Shown here: piece after piece, positions 36,147-43,904 of the stretch | How positions within the stretch are numbered: position 1 is the first letter of the stretch | How the letters are laid out: each line of letters begins with the position of its first letter | DNA from: Bacilli bacterium | GTDB lineage: Bacteria > Bacillota_I > Bacilli_A > RF39 > UBA660 | Reading direction: 5' to 3' | DNA: 64,000 nt | NCBI GenBank assembly: GCA_017434825.1 | Contig: JAFSGC010000007.1 | Location: 1 to 64,000 of the forward strand | Made by a program: the position numbers and the translations under genes | Notes under the pieces: model-generated | Seen by the model: the letters and a program-made list of their open reading frames with translations, nothing else | Databases searched by the model: none | Told to the model about the DNA's origin: nothing

Positions 36147-36418
36147 ATTTCACCTTCGGAAGAATAAAGATATTTTTCTTTTGCATATCTTGCGATATAA
36201 TTTGGATCTTGCATTTTAGTGACTTCACTTTCAAGGATTTCTTGCTCATCAAGCAAACTTTGATACTCACTTGTTAATAAAATGGTATTTTTTTTATTTT
36301 CCATTATTTTCATGAAATCAGTGTAAAGTGTTCCAACTAAAGAAATTAACAATGCAACAATTGTTACCGAAATAAAAACTAATCTCTTCTTTTCTTTTCT
36401 AGTTTTTCGCTTAGTCAC
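36128..36418 (-). CDS. divIC: Septum formation initiator DivIC/FtsB family
   Basis: 96 aa. Basic cytoplasmic N-terminus, transmembrane helix at about 13-33, then a coiled coil and the family ending DPNYIARYAKEKYLYSSEGEIII. Part of the FtsL/DivIC/DivIB complex. Follows yabQ, the order found in Bacillus (yabP-yabQ-divIC). Confidence 0.9.
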   Translation of the reverse strand: MTKRKTRKEKKRLVFISVTIVALLISLVGTLYTDFMKIMENKKNTILLTSEYQSLLDEQEILESEVTKMQDPNYIARYAKEKYLYSSEGEIIIRID

Positions 36419-36444
36419 TTTTGCCCCACCTTATATATCTCATA

Positions 36445-36762
36445 TTAAGATTTCAAATGTATTCTGTCAATTAGTTTTTGTTTAATTGTCAAAATTTTTA
36501 CACAACTTTTCAATTTGTATCCAAGGTAAAATCCGATACCAAAAGCTAGTAAATAATATAAATGGAATATGCCATTATTTATTTTATAAATTAGAATTAA
36601 ATATAAAATAGTAAAATCTAGGGAAAATAATGATGTTAATAACACTTTTACTAGAATTGTTTCATTCTTGATAAAAAAATAATTTAATATAACTACCCAA
36701 AATACTATAAAACCATATACTAGATTAATGCTTAACATTGCCAGTTGCATTAATGATGTCAT
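36445..36762 (-). CDS. yabQ: Spore cortex protein YabQ
   Basis: 105 aa, three to four hydrophobic segments. Recognised by topology, size and place between yabP and divIC; sequence match itself is weak. In B. subtilis YabQ is a mother-cell membrane protein needed for cortex. Overlaps the yabP stop (ATGA-type). Confidence 0.7.
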   Translation of the reverse strand: MTSLMQLAMLSINLVYGFIVFWVVILNYFFIKNETILVKVLLTSLFSLDFTILYLILIYKINNGIFHLYYLLAFGIGFYLGYKLKSCVKILTIKQKLIDRIHLKS

Positions 36763-37040
36763 TTAAATAGTTTCGCTAATATACTTTCGTCTTTCTTTTT
36801 ACCAAGTTTTTCGATGTAATTAAAACCACTTACTTTGCCCTTAATTCTTATTGCTCCATCTTGAGTATCTAAAGAAAGCAGCTCTAGTCCATCGCCTTTA
36901 ATATGTACTGGTCCCATGTTCGTTTCAAGTATAAATTCTGTGCTATCAAAACTAACAATTTTTGCTACGCCAGTTAAAGATAAAATGCTTCGATCAATCA
37001 TTTTTAATTCGTGAGATACTGGATTTATTTTTTCGTTCAT
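36759..37040 (-). CDS. yabP: Sporulation protein YabP
   Basis: 93 aa. HELKMIDRSILSLTGVAKIVSFDSTEFILETNMGPVHIKGDGLELLSLDTQDGAIRIKGKVSGFNY is the YabP/YqfC pattern. Coat-assembly-related small protein in the mother cell. Ends in TGA within the yabQ start. Immediately downstream of the hypothetical gene at 37115 but after a terminator. Confidence 0.9.
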   Translation of the reverse strand: MNEKINPVSHELKMIDRSILSLTGVAKIVSFDSTEFILETNMGPVHIKGDGLELLSLDTQDGAIRIKGKVSGFNYIEKLGKKKDESILAKLFK

Positions 37041-37085
37041 AACGAACCTCCATTTAAATATATGAAAGTGAAATAATTTTATACA

Positions 37086-37110
37086 TTAAAAAAAGCGATT
37101 GCTCGCTTAT
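37086..37110 (-). terminator. Terminator of the 37115 gene
   Basis: Minus strand AAGCGA-GCAA-TCGCTT then TTTTTTT. Same stem-loop as after spoVG. Confidence 0.85.
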
Positions 37111-37114
37111 TTGT

Positions 37115-38032
37115 TTAGATTTTTATAACTTCAACCATTAATATTTTATCTAATAAATAATAACCCAATTTAATTTCGTACTCATTTGATTTTACTCCAG
37201 AAAGCCAATGATAATCCCGAATTCCTAAATAATCAATAGAGTACTTTTCTTCAGATGTTTGATAAGAAGATAAATCGTTTACAAGAGTTGCTACATATTG
37301 TTCATATTGAGCTTTAGAAAAATCATAAACATAAAACTCAGCTCGTCTAGAGCTAATATCCTTAATAATAATATTGTCACTCTCAATCGTAGGGACGTCT
37401 TTTAATATTTCATCTTTAGGCCATTTATTCATCCTTAAATCGTTTGCTTTTCGTACAAAAGACTTTTCTGATTCGTTATAGTCAAAAATCACATTATAAA
37501 TTTTTCCTTTTTCATCTACTATGTAGAAAGAAATTTCTTTTGGTGCCATATAACTAACTTGCTCTTTAGTAGGCATCATTTCAAATCCTAAGTCATAAAA
37601 GTTGTCATTATCTAAATATAGAAGTTTACCTATTGGTTCTTCTACATATTCTTTACTTGATATTAGTGTAATAAATCTAGTTTTTAAACCAATTAAATAG
37701 TCATGAACAGCTGTACTTTCTTCATGTTCTGACTTATAATATTTTTCATATTCTTGTCTAAAGTCTTTAAACGGATCATATTCTTCCGTTTCACGATTAA
37801 ATGTTGATGCATATGTCACATTCACATCGAAAATACTATAAATAGAATTATTTTCGAATCTTAATACTACTTCTTGTCCAGTATCTACAATCTCAACGTG
37901 AAAATCAGTCATATCTAGAACAGGCTTTGCAGTAATTTGTTTATATATGCTTAATATTAAAACCGTACCAACTAAAATTAATAAACTTATTACCAAATAA
38001 TTCCTGAAATCTTTTCTTTTGGTCTTTTTCAT
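37115..38032 (-). CDS. Hypothetical membrane-anchored extracytoplasmic protein
   Basis: 305 aa, family not recognised. Basic N-terminus KKTKRKDFR, one transmembrane helix at about 12-31, then about 270 residues outside the membrane, rich in Tyr, Asp and Glu with beta-strand-like alternation (VEIVDTGQEVVLRFENNSIYSIFDVNVTY). No Cys and no catalytic motif. It stands alone between the yabP block and spoVG with its own terminator. By neighbours a sporulation or envelope role is possible, but nothing in the sequence proves it. Confidence 0.7.
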   Translation of the reverse strand: MKKTKRKDFRNYLVISLLILVGTVLILSIYKQITAKPVLDMTDFHVEIVDTGQEVVLRFENNSIYSIFDVNVTYASTFNRETEEYDPFKDFRQEYEKYYKSEHEESTAVHDYLIGLKTRFITLISSKEYVEEPIGKLLYLDNDNFYDLGFEMMPTKEQVSYMAPKEISFYIVDEKGKIYNVIFDYNESEKSFVRKANDLRMNKWPKDEILKDVPTIESDNIIIKDISSRRAEFYVYDFSKAQYEQYVATLVNDLSSYQTSEEKYSIDYLGIRDYHWLSGVKSNEYEIKLGYYLLDKILMVEVIKI

Positions 38033-38083
38033 ATAATTTCACCTCTAAATCAATTTCATTATATCATTAAGCTAATAGATCGC

Positions 38084-38110
38084 AAATAAAAAAGCGATTG
38101 CTCGCTTATT
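38084..38110 (-). terminator. Terminator of spoVG
   Basis: Minus strand AAGCGA-GCAA-TCGCTT then TTTTTT, overlapping the last codons. Identical stem-loop to that at 37086. Confidence 0.85.
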
Positions 38111-38387
38111 CTTCTTCAACATTTGTTGGATTATTATATTCTTCCAAAATTTTATCTTCAAATAATTTTCTAGTTTCAGCATTAATTGGATGAGCAATAT
38201 CTTCATAACGATCATCAGCAACTTTGCGACTAGGCATTGCTATAAATAGCTTTTCGTCTCCTTCAATAATACGGATATTTCTAACAACAAAACAATCATC
38301 AATTGTAACTGTTGCATATCCTTTCATACGAGATCCTTCTCTTTCAGTTTTGTGAACTTTTACAGATGTAATTTCCATATACCTCAC
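38106..38387 (-). CDS. spoVG: RNA/DNA-binding regulator SpoVG
   Basis: 93 aa. MEITSVKVHKTEREGSRMKGYATVTIDDCFVVRNIRIIEGDEKLFIAMPSRK is the near-universal SpoVG sequence. Named for spore cortex in Bacillus but acts as a broad nucleic-acid-binding regulator. A basic/acidic tail ends NVEEE. Monocistronic by position. The frame opens slightly upstream (MRYMEITS); the second Met is the usual start. Confidence 0.95.
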   Translation of the reverse strand: MRYMEITSVKVHKTEREGSRMKGYATVTIDDCFVVRNIRIIEGDEKLFIAMPSRKVADDRYEDIAHPINAETRKLFEDKILEEYNNPTNVEEE

Positions 38388-38452
38388 TCCTTCTTGTTAT
38401 CTATCCACAATTATATTTTATCTTATTTAATATGCATTTTCAAGATGTATTA

Positions 38453-38665
38453 TCATAAAAATTTCACATTAATATCCTTTGTAATCACGTCCCGATAAGT
38501 AAAACTTTTTTCATTTCCTTCATACATGATTGTAAAGATATTTGGATATATTTTATAAATAACCCCCTCATATCTTTCTACTTTATTTCGAAGTCCATAA
38601 ACAGTTACTCTAACCTTATGACCTATTTTAGTTTGTAGGTCTTTTTTTATTAGTTCTATATTCAT
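38453..38665 (-). CDS. veg: Veg protein
   Basis: 70 aa. IKKDLQTKIGHKVRVTVYGLRNKVERYEGVIYKIYPNIFTI matches Veg, a small Sm-like/SH3-like protein linked to biofilm gene control and spore germination. Follows yabG, as in B. subtilis; overlaps its stop. Confidence 0.85.
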   Translation of the reverse strand: MNIELIKKDLQTKIGHKVRVTVYGLRNKVERYEGVIYKIYPNIFTIMYEGNEKSFTYRDVITKDINVKFL

Positions 38666-39426
38666 CTAGGAAACCCCACGTACATTAAACCGTTTGTAAT
38701 TATTCCTCCGATACCATCAGAACCATACTTAGTTTGTTCTAAAATATTAACTATATCAATTGGTAGATTTCTTTTGGTTAAAGCAATACTTATAGCAATT
38801 ATCGCAGGGTCTAAAGCATGAATATTTACCCGCTTAGGACTTGAGGCAAAGTTTGCTCCTGCTTTTATTAACTCTTCATAATCACTTTGGCACGCTCCAG
38901 CTATTATAACTAGTTTCTCCTGGCTTTTTTCATATTTCCTAGCGGCTCTAATTGCTTTTGCAAAATTTTTAGAATTCTTATAGCTATTGACATCTTCCTT
39001 AGCACCTTTTTTCTTATAATATGCATCATGTCCTGTAATAATTACGATATCTGGGCGGTATTCATTTAATAACGGAATTATTTGGTTAGCTATTTCTTCT
39101 TCATTAATTTTTTTACCAATTGCATAAACGCCGTTTTCTTTGTAAAACTTTAGGCACTTATCTAAATATTCACTATCTCCATCTATATGAAGGATTTTTC
39201 CAGGCAGATAAAAATATTCTTCACGATTGTCCGTTTCACTTTTTAAAAATTTAAAGTCATCTTTGGCTTCATTAACTTTTTTTAAATCATTTATTTTACT
39301 GTCAGCATATAATCTTACATATACTCCTTTTAAATAAACTGTATCATCTGTAATACTAAGCACTTTAAAAACTGTGTCATTGTTATATGACTTTCTAGTT
39401 ACGTAGTCTCCAACTTCAATATTCAA
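38662..39426 (-). CDS. yabG: Sporulation-specific protease YabG
   Basis: About 254 aa. NIEVGDYVTRKSYNNDTVFKVL at the start, then DIVIITGHDAYY, SKNFAKAIRAARKYE and FASSPKRVNIHALDPAIIA are family hallmarks. YabG trims coat proteins late in sporulation. A TTG start at 39426 fits the family N-terminus; a GTG 12 bp further up is possible. Between ksgA and veg, the Bacillus order. Ends in TGA. Confidence 0.92.
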   Translation of the reverse strand: MNIEVGDYVTRKSYNNDTVFKVLSITDDTVYLKGVYVRLYADSKINDLKKVNEAKDDFKFLKSETDNREEYFYLPGKILHIDGDSEYLDKCLKFYKENGVYAIGKKINEEEIANQIIPLLNEYRPDIVIITGHDAYYKKKGAKEDVNSYKNSKNFAKAIRAARKYEKSQEKLVIIAGACQSDYEELIKAGANFASSPKRVNIHALDPAIIAISIALTKRNLPIDIVNILEQTKYGSDGIGGIITNGLMYVGFPR

Positions 39427-39466
39427 ATGTATCACCACTTAAATATACGCAAAATTTATTATTTTA

Positions 39467-39496
39467 TGAAAAAAGAGCAATTACTAATTGCTCTTA
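39467..39496 (-). terminator. Terminator of ksgA
   Basis: Minus strand AGAGCAATTA / TAATTGCTCT then TTTTTT, overlapping the ksgA stop. Confidence 0.85.
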
Positions 39497-40266
39497 CTTA
39501 GTTTAGTATAAATTTCAATAAATACTTCTTGATTAATTTCTTCGGCTCTTATAGTTTCAGGCATATTATATTTTTCTAATACTTCTTTAACTTTATCCCA
39601 ATTATAGCCTCTTAAATTGTTATGTAATGTTTTTCTTTTTAACTTAAAAGCTTCTTTTAAGAAATTAAAATATTTCTTTTCATTTAAATTATATTTGATA
39701 TCTTTCTTTACTAATTTAATAACTGCGCTATCTACTTTAGGAGCAGGATTAAAGCAATCACGTGGAACGAAGATTTCACTACTAACTTCATAGTAATAAT
39801 CAAGATACAATGTCATATACCCGTAGTCTTTGCTTCCTGGTTTAGCGCTTAAACGATCGGCGACTTCTTTTTGAACCATAAATACCATTTCTTGGGCATT
39901 AATATTAGACTCGATTAAATGCTCTAGTATTGGACTAGTGATATAGTAAGGCAAATTTCCAATTATAAAAAGGTTTTTATATTGATAATCCTTTATTATT
40001 TGTTTTAAGTCTACCTGTAAGATATCTTGATATAAGATATGACACTTATCATTTTGATATTTATTTAATATTGGAACCATATCCGTATCTATTTCAATAC
40101 ATAAAAGACTACTATCTTTTTTTACTAAATGTTTTGTTAAAGCTCCTCTTCCTGGGCCTATTTCAATAATTAAATCATCTTTTGTTGCATAAAATAAAGA
40201 TACTATTTGATTAATAATAGTATCGTTTATTAAAAAATTTTGTCCTAATGATTTTTTTGCTTTCAT
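39484..40266 (-). CDS. ksgA: 16S rRNA dimethyladenosine transferase
   Basis: 260 aa. AKKSLGQNFLIND, SAM motif IIEIGPGRGALT, catalytic NLPYYITSPI and VQKEVADRL. Dimethylates two adjacent adenines near the 16S 3' end. ATG at 40266 preferred over a TTG at 40278 that lies inside the preceding gene. Follows the 3D-domain gene as in B. subtilis (yabE-rnmV-ksgA), but rnmV is missing. Confidence 0.96.
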   Translation of the reverse strand: MKAKKSLGQNFLINDTIINQIVSLFYATKDDLIIEIGPGRGALTKHLVKKDSSLLCIEIDTDMVPILNKYQNDKCHILYQDILQVDLKQIIKDYQYKNLFIIGNLPYYITSPILEHLIESNINAQEMVFMVQKEVADRLSAKPGSKDYGYMTLYLDYYYEVSSEIFVPRDCFNPAPKVDSAVIKLVKKDIKYNLNEKKYFNFLKEAFKLKRKTLHNNLRGYNWDKVKEVLEKYNMPETIRAEEINQEVFIEIYTKLSKSN

Positions 40267-40267
40267 A

Positions 40268-40795
40268 TTACCAACCAACTCTTAGGACATCATACGTAAT
40301 TGTACTTCTTCCTACAGTTTTGATAGCGTACTCTTCACTTTCTGATAAAAAGTCAATGGCATTACCAAGAACTCCACGGTCCATGACTACTGCAATAACT
40401 GGTTTATCAGATATTCTACTTGAATTAAATCTTATTATGGTTCCACATGGTAAATTGACACTTGAAGCAACAATATTTACTTCACCATAATCCTCATCAG
40501 GATAAGTAATTGTACCATCTTTAATATTATAATTACTATTACATGCTAAATGCCCAGTACAAGCAGGACAATTATATACATACCCAGTTAAATCTCCTGT
40601 ATATGTATCTTTTGCTCCATATAAAGCATCATAATTAAATTCATTTATCTTAAGTGCCATCGTAGACACATTTACTGCTTTATTTAAATTATTATTATTT
40701 ACTTTAGTTTCAAACATATTATTATTCGAAGAGCAAATAACTACAACAAATATTAATATGAAAGACTTTATTATCTTAAAAAAATAATTTTTCAT
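40268..40795 (-). CDS. Secreted 3D-domain protein (YabE-like)
   Basis: 175 aa. N-terminal signal/anchor at about 9-22, then a 3D domain at about 85-172: GYVYNCPACTGHLAC, LPCGTIIRFNS and VMDRGVLGNAIDFLSESEEYA, which include the three Asp of the name. Related to the catalytic region of lytic transglycosylases and Rpf/YabE proteins, so cell-wall remodelling is likely. Much shorter than YabE; the G5/DUF348 repeats are missing. Position before ksgA supports YabE kinship. Confidence 0.85.
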   Translation of the reverse strand: MKNYFFKIIKSFILIFVVVICSSNNNMFETKVNNNNLNKAVNVSTMALKINEFNYDALYGAKDTYTGDLTGYVYNCPACTGHLACNSNYNIKDGTITYPDEDYGEVNIVASSVNLPCGTIIRFNSSRISDKPVIAVVMDRGVLGNAIDFLSESEEYAIKTVGRSTITYDVLRVGW

Positions 40796-40833
40796 ATAAC
40801 CTCATAATCAAATACGATGAAATTATAGCACCA

Positions 40834-41589
40834 TTAAATGAACTTGTCAAAAATTGACTTAATATTTGCATTGGTAATTTCTGAGAGTTCTTCCTTTGAG
40901 ATGTCTAAATACTCACTTAAGAAGTTTGCTATATGAATAATATTTCCCGGGAAATTTTTCTTTCCACGTAAAGGTTCGGGAGTTAAATAAGGACTATCAG
41001 TTTCTAAAATGAAATGATTCATTCCAAGCGATTTGACCACTTCTTTAATATGAGCATTTTTAAATGTAACTACTCCATTAATACCTAGTTTATAACCAAG
41101 ACCTATGTATATTTGAGCGACCTCTACAGAGCCCGAAAAGGAATGAATCACACCTTTTAGATTGTACTGTTTTAAAATATCTATTGTATCTTGGGTTGCT
41201 TCCCTACTATGAATTACGACTGGCATATTATATTTTTGAGCAAGGTCTAACTGTTTACGAAATAACTTTATTTGTTTCTCTTTATCATATCCATCATAGT
41301 GATAATCTAATCCGATTTCTCCAATTGCTAAAGTTTTACGATTATCAAGATGCTTCTCAATAAACAATAAGTCTTCTTCAGTATAATTATTTACTGACTC
41401 TGGATGAATCCCAAGAGTTATATACATATTTTCATGAGTTTCCGCTAAATTTAATAGTTCTACGTTAGTTTTATGATCTACTCCAGAACAAATAACTTTT
41501 GAAATTCCTAAAACTGAAGATTCCTTTAAGACTGACGAAATGTCATCATAATACTCGCTATACACATGAGCGTGAGTATCAATAAACAT
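40834..41589 (-). CDS. tatD: TatD family metal-dependent hydrolase
   Basis: 251 aa. FIDTHAHVYSEYYDD metal site, IGEIGLDYHYDGYDKEKQIKLFRKQLDLA, VIHSREA and LETDSPYLTPEPLRGKKN. A 3'-5' DNase-type TIM barrel. A perfect Noc-type box lies in the codons for NFPGN (40942-40955). Abuts metG, the usual order. Confidence 0.95.
   Translation of the reverse strand: MFIDTHAHVYSEYYDDISSVLKESSVLGISKVICSGVDHKTNVELLNLAETHENMYITLGIHPESVNNYTEEDLLFIEKHLDNRKTLAIGEIGLDYHYDGYDKEKQIKLFRKQLDLAQKYNMPVVIHSREATQDTIDILKQYNLKGVIHSFSGSVEVAQIYIGLGYKLGINGVVTFKNAHIKEVVKSLGMNHFILETDSPYLTPEPLRGKKNFPGNIIHIANFLSEYLDISKEELSEITNANIKSIFDKFI
40942..40955. promoter_or_regulatory. Putative Noc-binding site in tatD
   Basis: ATTTCCCGGGAAAT, a perfect palindrome equal to the B. 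subtilis Noc box. Coding frame reads F-P-G-N. Confidence 0.6.
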
Positions 41590-43115
41590 TATTTCTCTAA
41601 CCTTTCAAATATAATTTCAGATTTTCCTACTACTAAATTTTGTTCTAAAGCACCAAAAGTTTTACATGATTCATATGATGTTTCCTTAGTATTCAAATTA
41701 GCAATAATTTTATCGCTTGTTTCAGGAATAAATGGATATAAAATCACAGAACAAATTCTAATAGATTCCAATAAGTTATAAATAACAGTTTTTAATCGAT
41801 CTTGTTTTGTTTCATCTTTAGCAAGTGCCCATGGCATAGTATCATCAATATATTTATTACATTTACGAAGTACATTAATAATACACTCTATAGCTTCACT
41901 AGCTTTATATTCATTCATCTTTTCTTCAACTTCAGATAGTAAACTTTCAACACTATGAACTAAGTCATTATCTATGTCTTCAGAAACTTTTGGATTTATA
42001 ATAATGCCTTCAAAATACTTATTAGCCATTGAAATTGTTCTAGTTACAAGATTTCCAAGAATATTAGAAAGGTCTGCATTTGATCTTTCAATTAGTAATT
42101 CTCTAGAAATAGTACCATCATTAGCATAAGGAATTTCATGAAGTAAATAGTATCGAACTCTATCCACACCAAATTCATTAACTAAATCATCAGCATAAAG
42201 AACATTTCCTTTACTTTTACTCATTTTATCATTATCAGATAGTAACCAAGGATGTCCATATACAGTCTTTGGTAATGGTAAATCTAAAGCCATAAGAATA
42301 ATTGGCCAATAAATTGTATGAAAACGAATAATATCTTTGCCAATTAAATGTAAGTCTGCAGGCCATAACTTATTAAATTCATCTGTCACATTATCAACAT
42401 CATAACCAATATTAGTAATATAGTTAGATAATGCATCTATCCATACGTATACAACGTGTTTATCATCAAAATTTACAGGAACGCCCCATTTAAATGAAGT
42501 TCTTGATACACATAAATCTTGTAAGCCAGGTTTTAAGAAATTGTTAATCATTTCATTTTTACGTGATTCTGGTTTAATAAAAACTGGATTATTTTCGATA
42601 TGACTCATTAAACGATCTTGATATTTTGATAGTTTAAAGAAATAAGCTTCTTCAGTCTTTGGACTAACAGGCCTACCACAGTCTGGACAAATATTATTTT
42701 CTGCTTGTGTTTCTGTCCAAAATGACTCACATGGAACACAATATAACCCTTGGTATTCACTTTTATAAATATCTCCTTGGTCATATAACTTTTTGAATAT
42801 TCTTTGAACTACTTCTTTGTGATGAGAATTTGTTGTTCTTACAAACTTATCATATGAAGTATTCATAATATCCCATATTTCTTTAATTTGTCCTGCTACA
42901 TTATCAACATACTCTTGTGGTGCAATACCTGCTTCTTTAGCTTTTAACTCAATTTTTTCTCCGTGTTCATCTGTACCAGTTTGAAAGTATACATCATATC
43001 CTTGAAAACGTTTGAATCTTGCAATTGCATCTGCTAAGACAATCTCATAAGTATTTCCAATGTGTGGTTTAGATGATGTATAAGCAATTGCGGTACTAAT
43101 ATAAAATTTTTCCAT
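41589..43115 (-). CDS. metG: Methionyl-tRNA synthetase
   Basis: 508 aa. Class I motifs HIGN (about 18-21) and KMSKSKGN (about 298). CVPC...CPDC (about 126-146) binds zinc. No C-terminal tRNA-binding (EMAP) domain, in contrast to B. subtilis MetS. Controlled by the T-box leader upstream. Followed without gap by tatD. Confidence 0.96.
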   Translation of the reverse strand: MEKFYISTAIAYTSSKPHIGNTYEIVLADAIARFKRFQGYDVYFQTGTDEHGEKIELKAKEAGIAPQEYVDNVAGQIKEIWDIMNTSYDKFVRTTNSHHKEVVQRIFKKLYDQGDIYKSEYQGLYCVPCESFWTETQAENNICPDCGRPVSPKTEEAYFFKLSKYQDRLMSHIENNPVFIKPESRKNEMINNFLKPGLQDLCVSRTSFKWGVPVNFDDKHVVYVWIDALSNYITNIGYDVDNVTDEFNKLWPADLHLIGKDIIRFHTIYWPIILMALDLPLPKTVYGHPWLLSDNDKMSKSKGNVLYADDLVNEFGVDRVRYYLLHEIPYANDGTISRELLIERSNADLSNILGNLVTRTISMANKYFEGIIINPKVSEDIDNDLVHSVESLLSEVEEKMNEYKASEAIECIINVLRKCNKYIDDTMPWALAKDETKQDRLKTVIYNLLESIRICSVILYPFIPETSDKIIANLNTKETSYESCKTFGALEQNLVVGKSEIIFERLEK

Positions 43116-43144
43116 AATCTCTCCTCTTTCTTTTTTCCAAAATA

Positions 43145-43340
43145 AAAATCATGAACTAAAGGACGAGTTTAACCCGCGGTACCACCTTAATTCATGATTA
43201 ATCATGCTCTCTTATGATAAGGGAATTACCCACAAATACTCAAAGGCTCACAGAATATTTTTATTTATCTTCTTCCACCAACCGAAGACTCTCTATAAAA
43301 CAGGCAATATTTTTCTTCTTATCACTGCATTTGTAAGTAA
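43145..43340 (-). ncRNA. T-box riboswitch leader of metG
   Basis: On the minus strand: AGAGAGTC and GGTTGGTGGAA (distal Stem I, 43275-43296), CCTTTGAG (3' side of the specifier loop), and the T-box AAGGTGGTACCGCGGG (43173-43188). A terminator pairs ATCATGAA..TAAGG with CCTTTAG.TTCATGAT and ends in TTTTTATTTT. Uncharged tRNA should stabilise the antiterminator. The triplet at the usual specifier position does not read AUG (see findings). Confidence 0.93.
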
Positions 43341-43369
43341 ATAGTAACATAAGATTTATTTATTTTCAA
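43341..43369 (-). promoter_or_regulatory. Promoter of the metG T-box transcript
   Basis: TTGAAA (43364-43369), 17 bp, TACTAT (43341-43346). The -35 lies inside the spoVT 3' end. Confidence 0.65.
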
Positions 43370-43856
43370 TTATATTTTTTAGGACTTTAACGAAAAATTC
43401 GTCTTCTTTTGTAACTGGAGAAGATTTACTAATAATGATTAGTCCATTAGCATCACTATTTTGGATTATTGGTTCAATTAAATAATATCCTCTTTTTATA
43501 GAATAACTAAATACCATTTCTTCTTCAGATTCAGATATGTATCTTTTCCTTTCTGTTAATAGTTCCTTTAAATTATATGGTAATTCTGCATTTTCTAAGT
43601 CACCTTTTGTAATTATTTTTTCTTGATCAGTTATATATATACAAGAATCCACCAAATCTTCAACAGAACTAATTAACTTATTACTTTCCTCAATAGCATT
43701 ATCCATCGCAGAGTATTTTTGTAATACAATACTACTACCATCTACAAAAATTTCTAAATCATCCCCACTACTAAGTTTTAATACTTTCCTAAGTTCTTTA
43801 GGAATTACTATTCTTCCTAGTTCATCTATTTTTCTTATAACACCTGTATTTTTCAA
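43356..43856 (-). CDS. spoVT: Stage V sporulation protein T
   Basis: 166 aa. AbrB-type swapped-hairpin domain (MKNTGVIRKIDELGRIVIPKELRKVLKLSSGDDLEIFVDGSSIVLQKY, about 1-50, here described in parts) and a C-terminal GAF-like domain (about 60-160). In Bacillus it tunes sigma-G genes in the forespore. A TTG start at 43856 matches the family start and lies 9-10 bp after GGGAG; a GTG at 43865 is too close to that site. Between mfd and metG. Confidence 0.9.
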   Translation of the reverse strand: MKNTGVIRKIDELGRIVIPKELRKVLKLSSGDDLEIFVDGSSIVLQKYSAMDNAIEESNKLISSVEDLVDSCIYITDQEKIITKGDLENAELPYNLKELLTERKRYISESEEEMVFSYSIKRGYYLIEPIIQNSDANGLIIISKSSPVTKEDEFFVKVLKNIIENK

Positions 43857-43886
43857 AAAAAACACACTCCCAATAATAGTGTGTTT
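43857..43886 (-). terminator. Hairpin between mfd and spoVT, overlapping the spoVT ribosome site
   Basis: Minus strand AAACACACT-ATTATTGGG-AGTGTGTTT followed by TTTTT. It terminates mfd transcripts, and its loop and 3' arm contain the GGGAG of spoVT. Confidence 0.7.
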
Positions 43887-43904
43887 ATTTGTATCTGTTT
43901 TATA

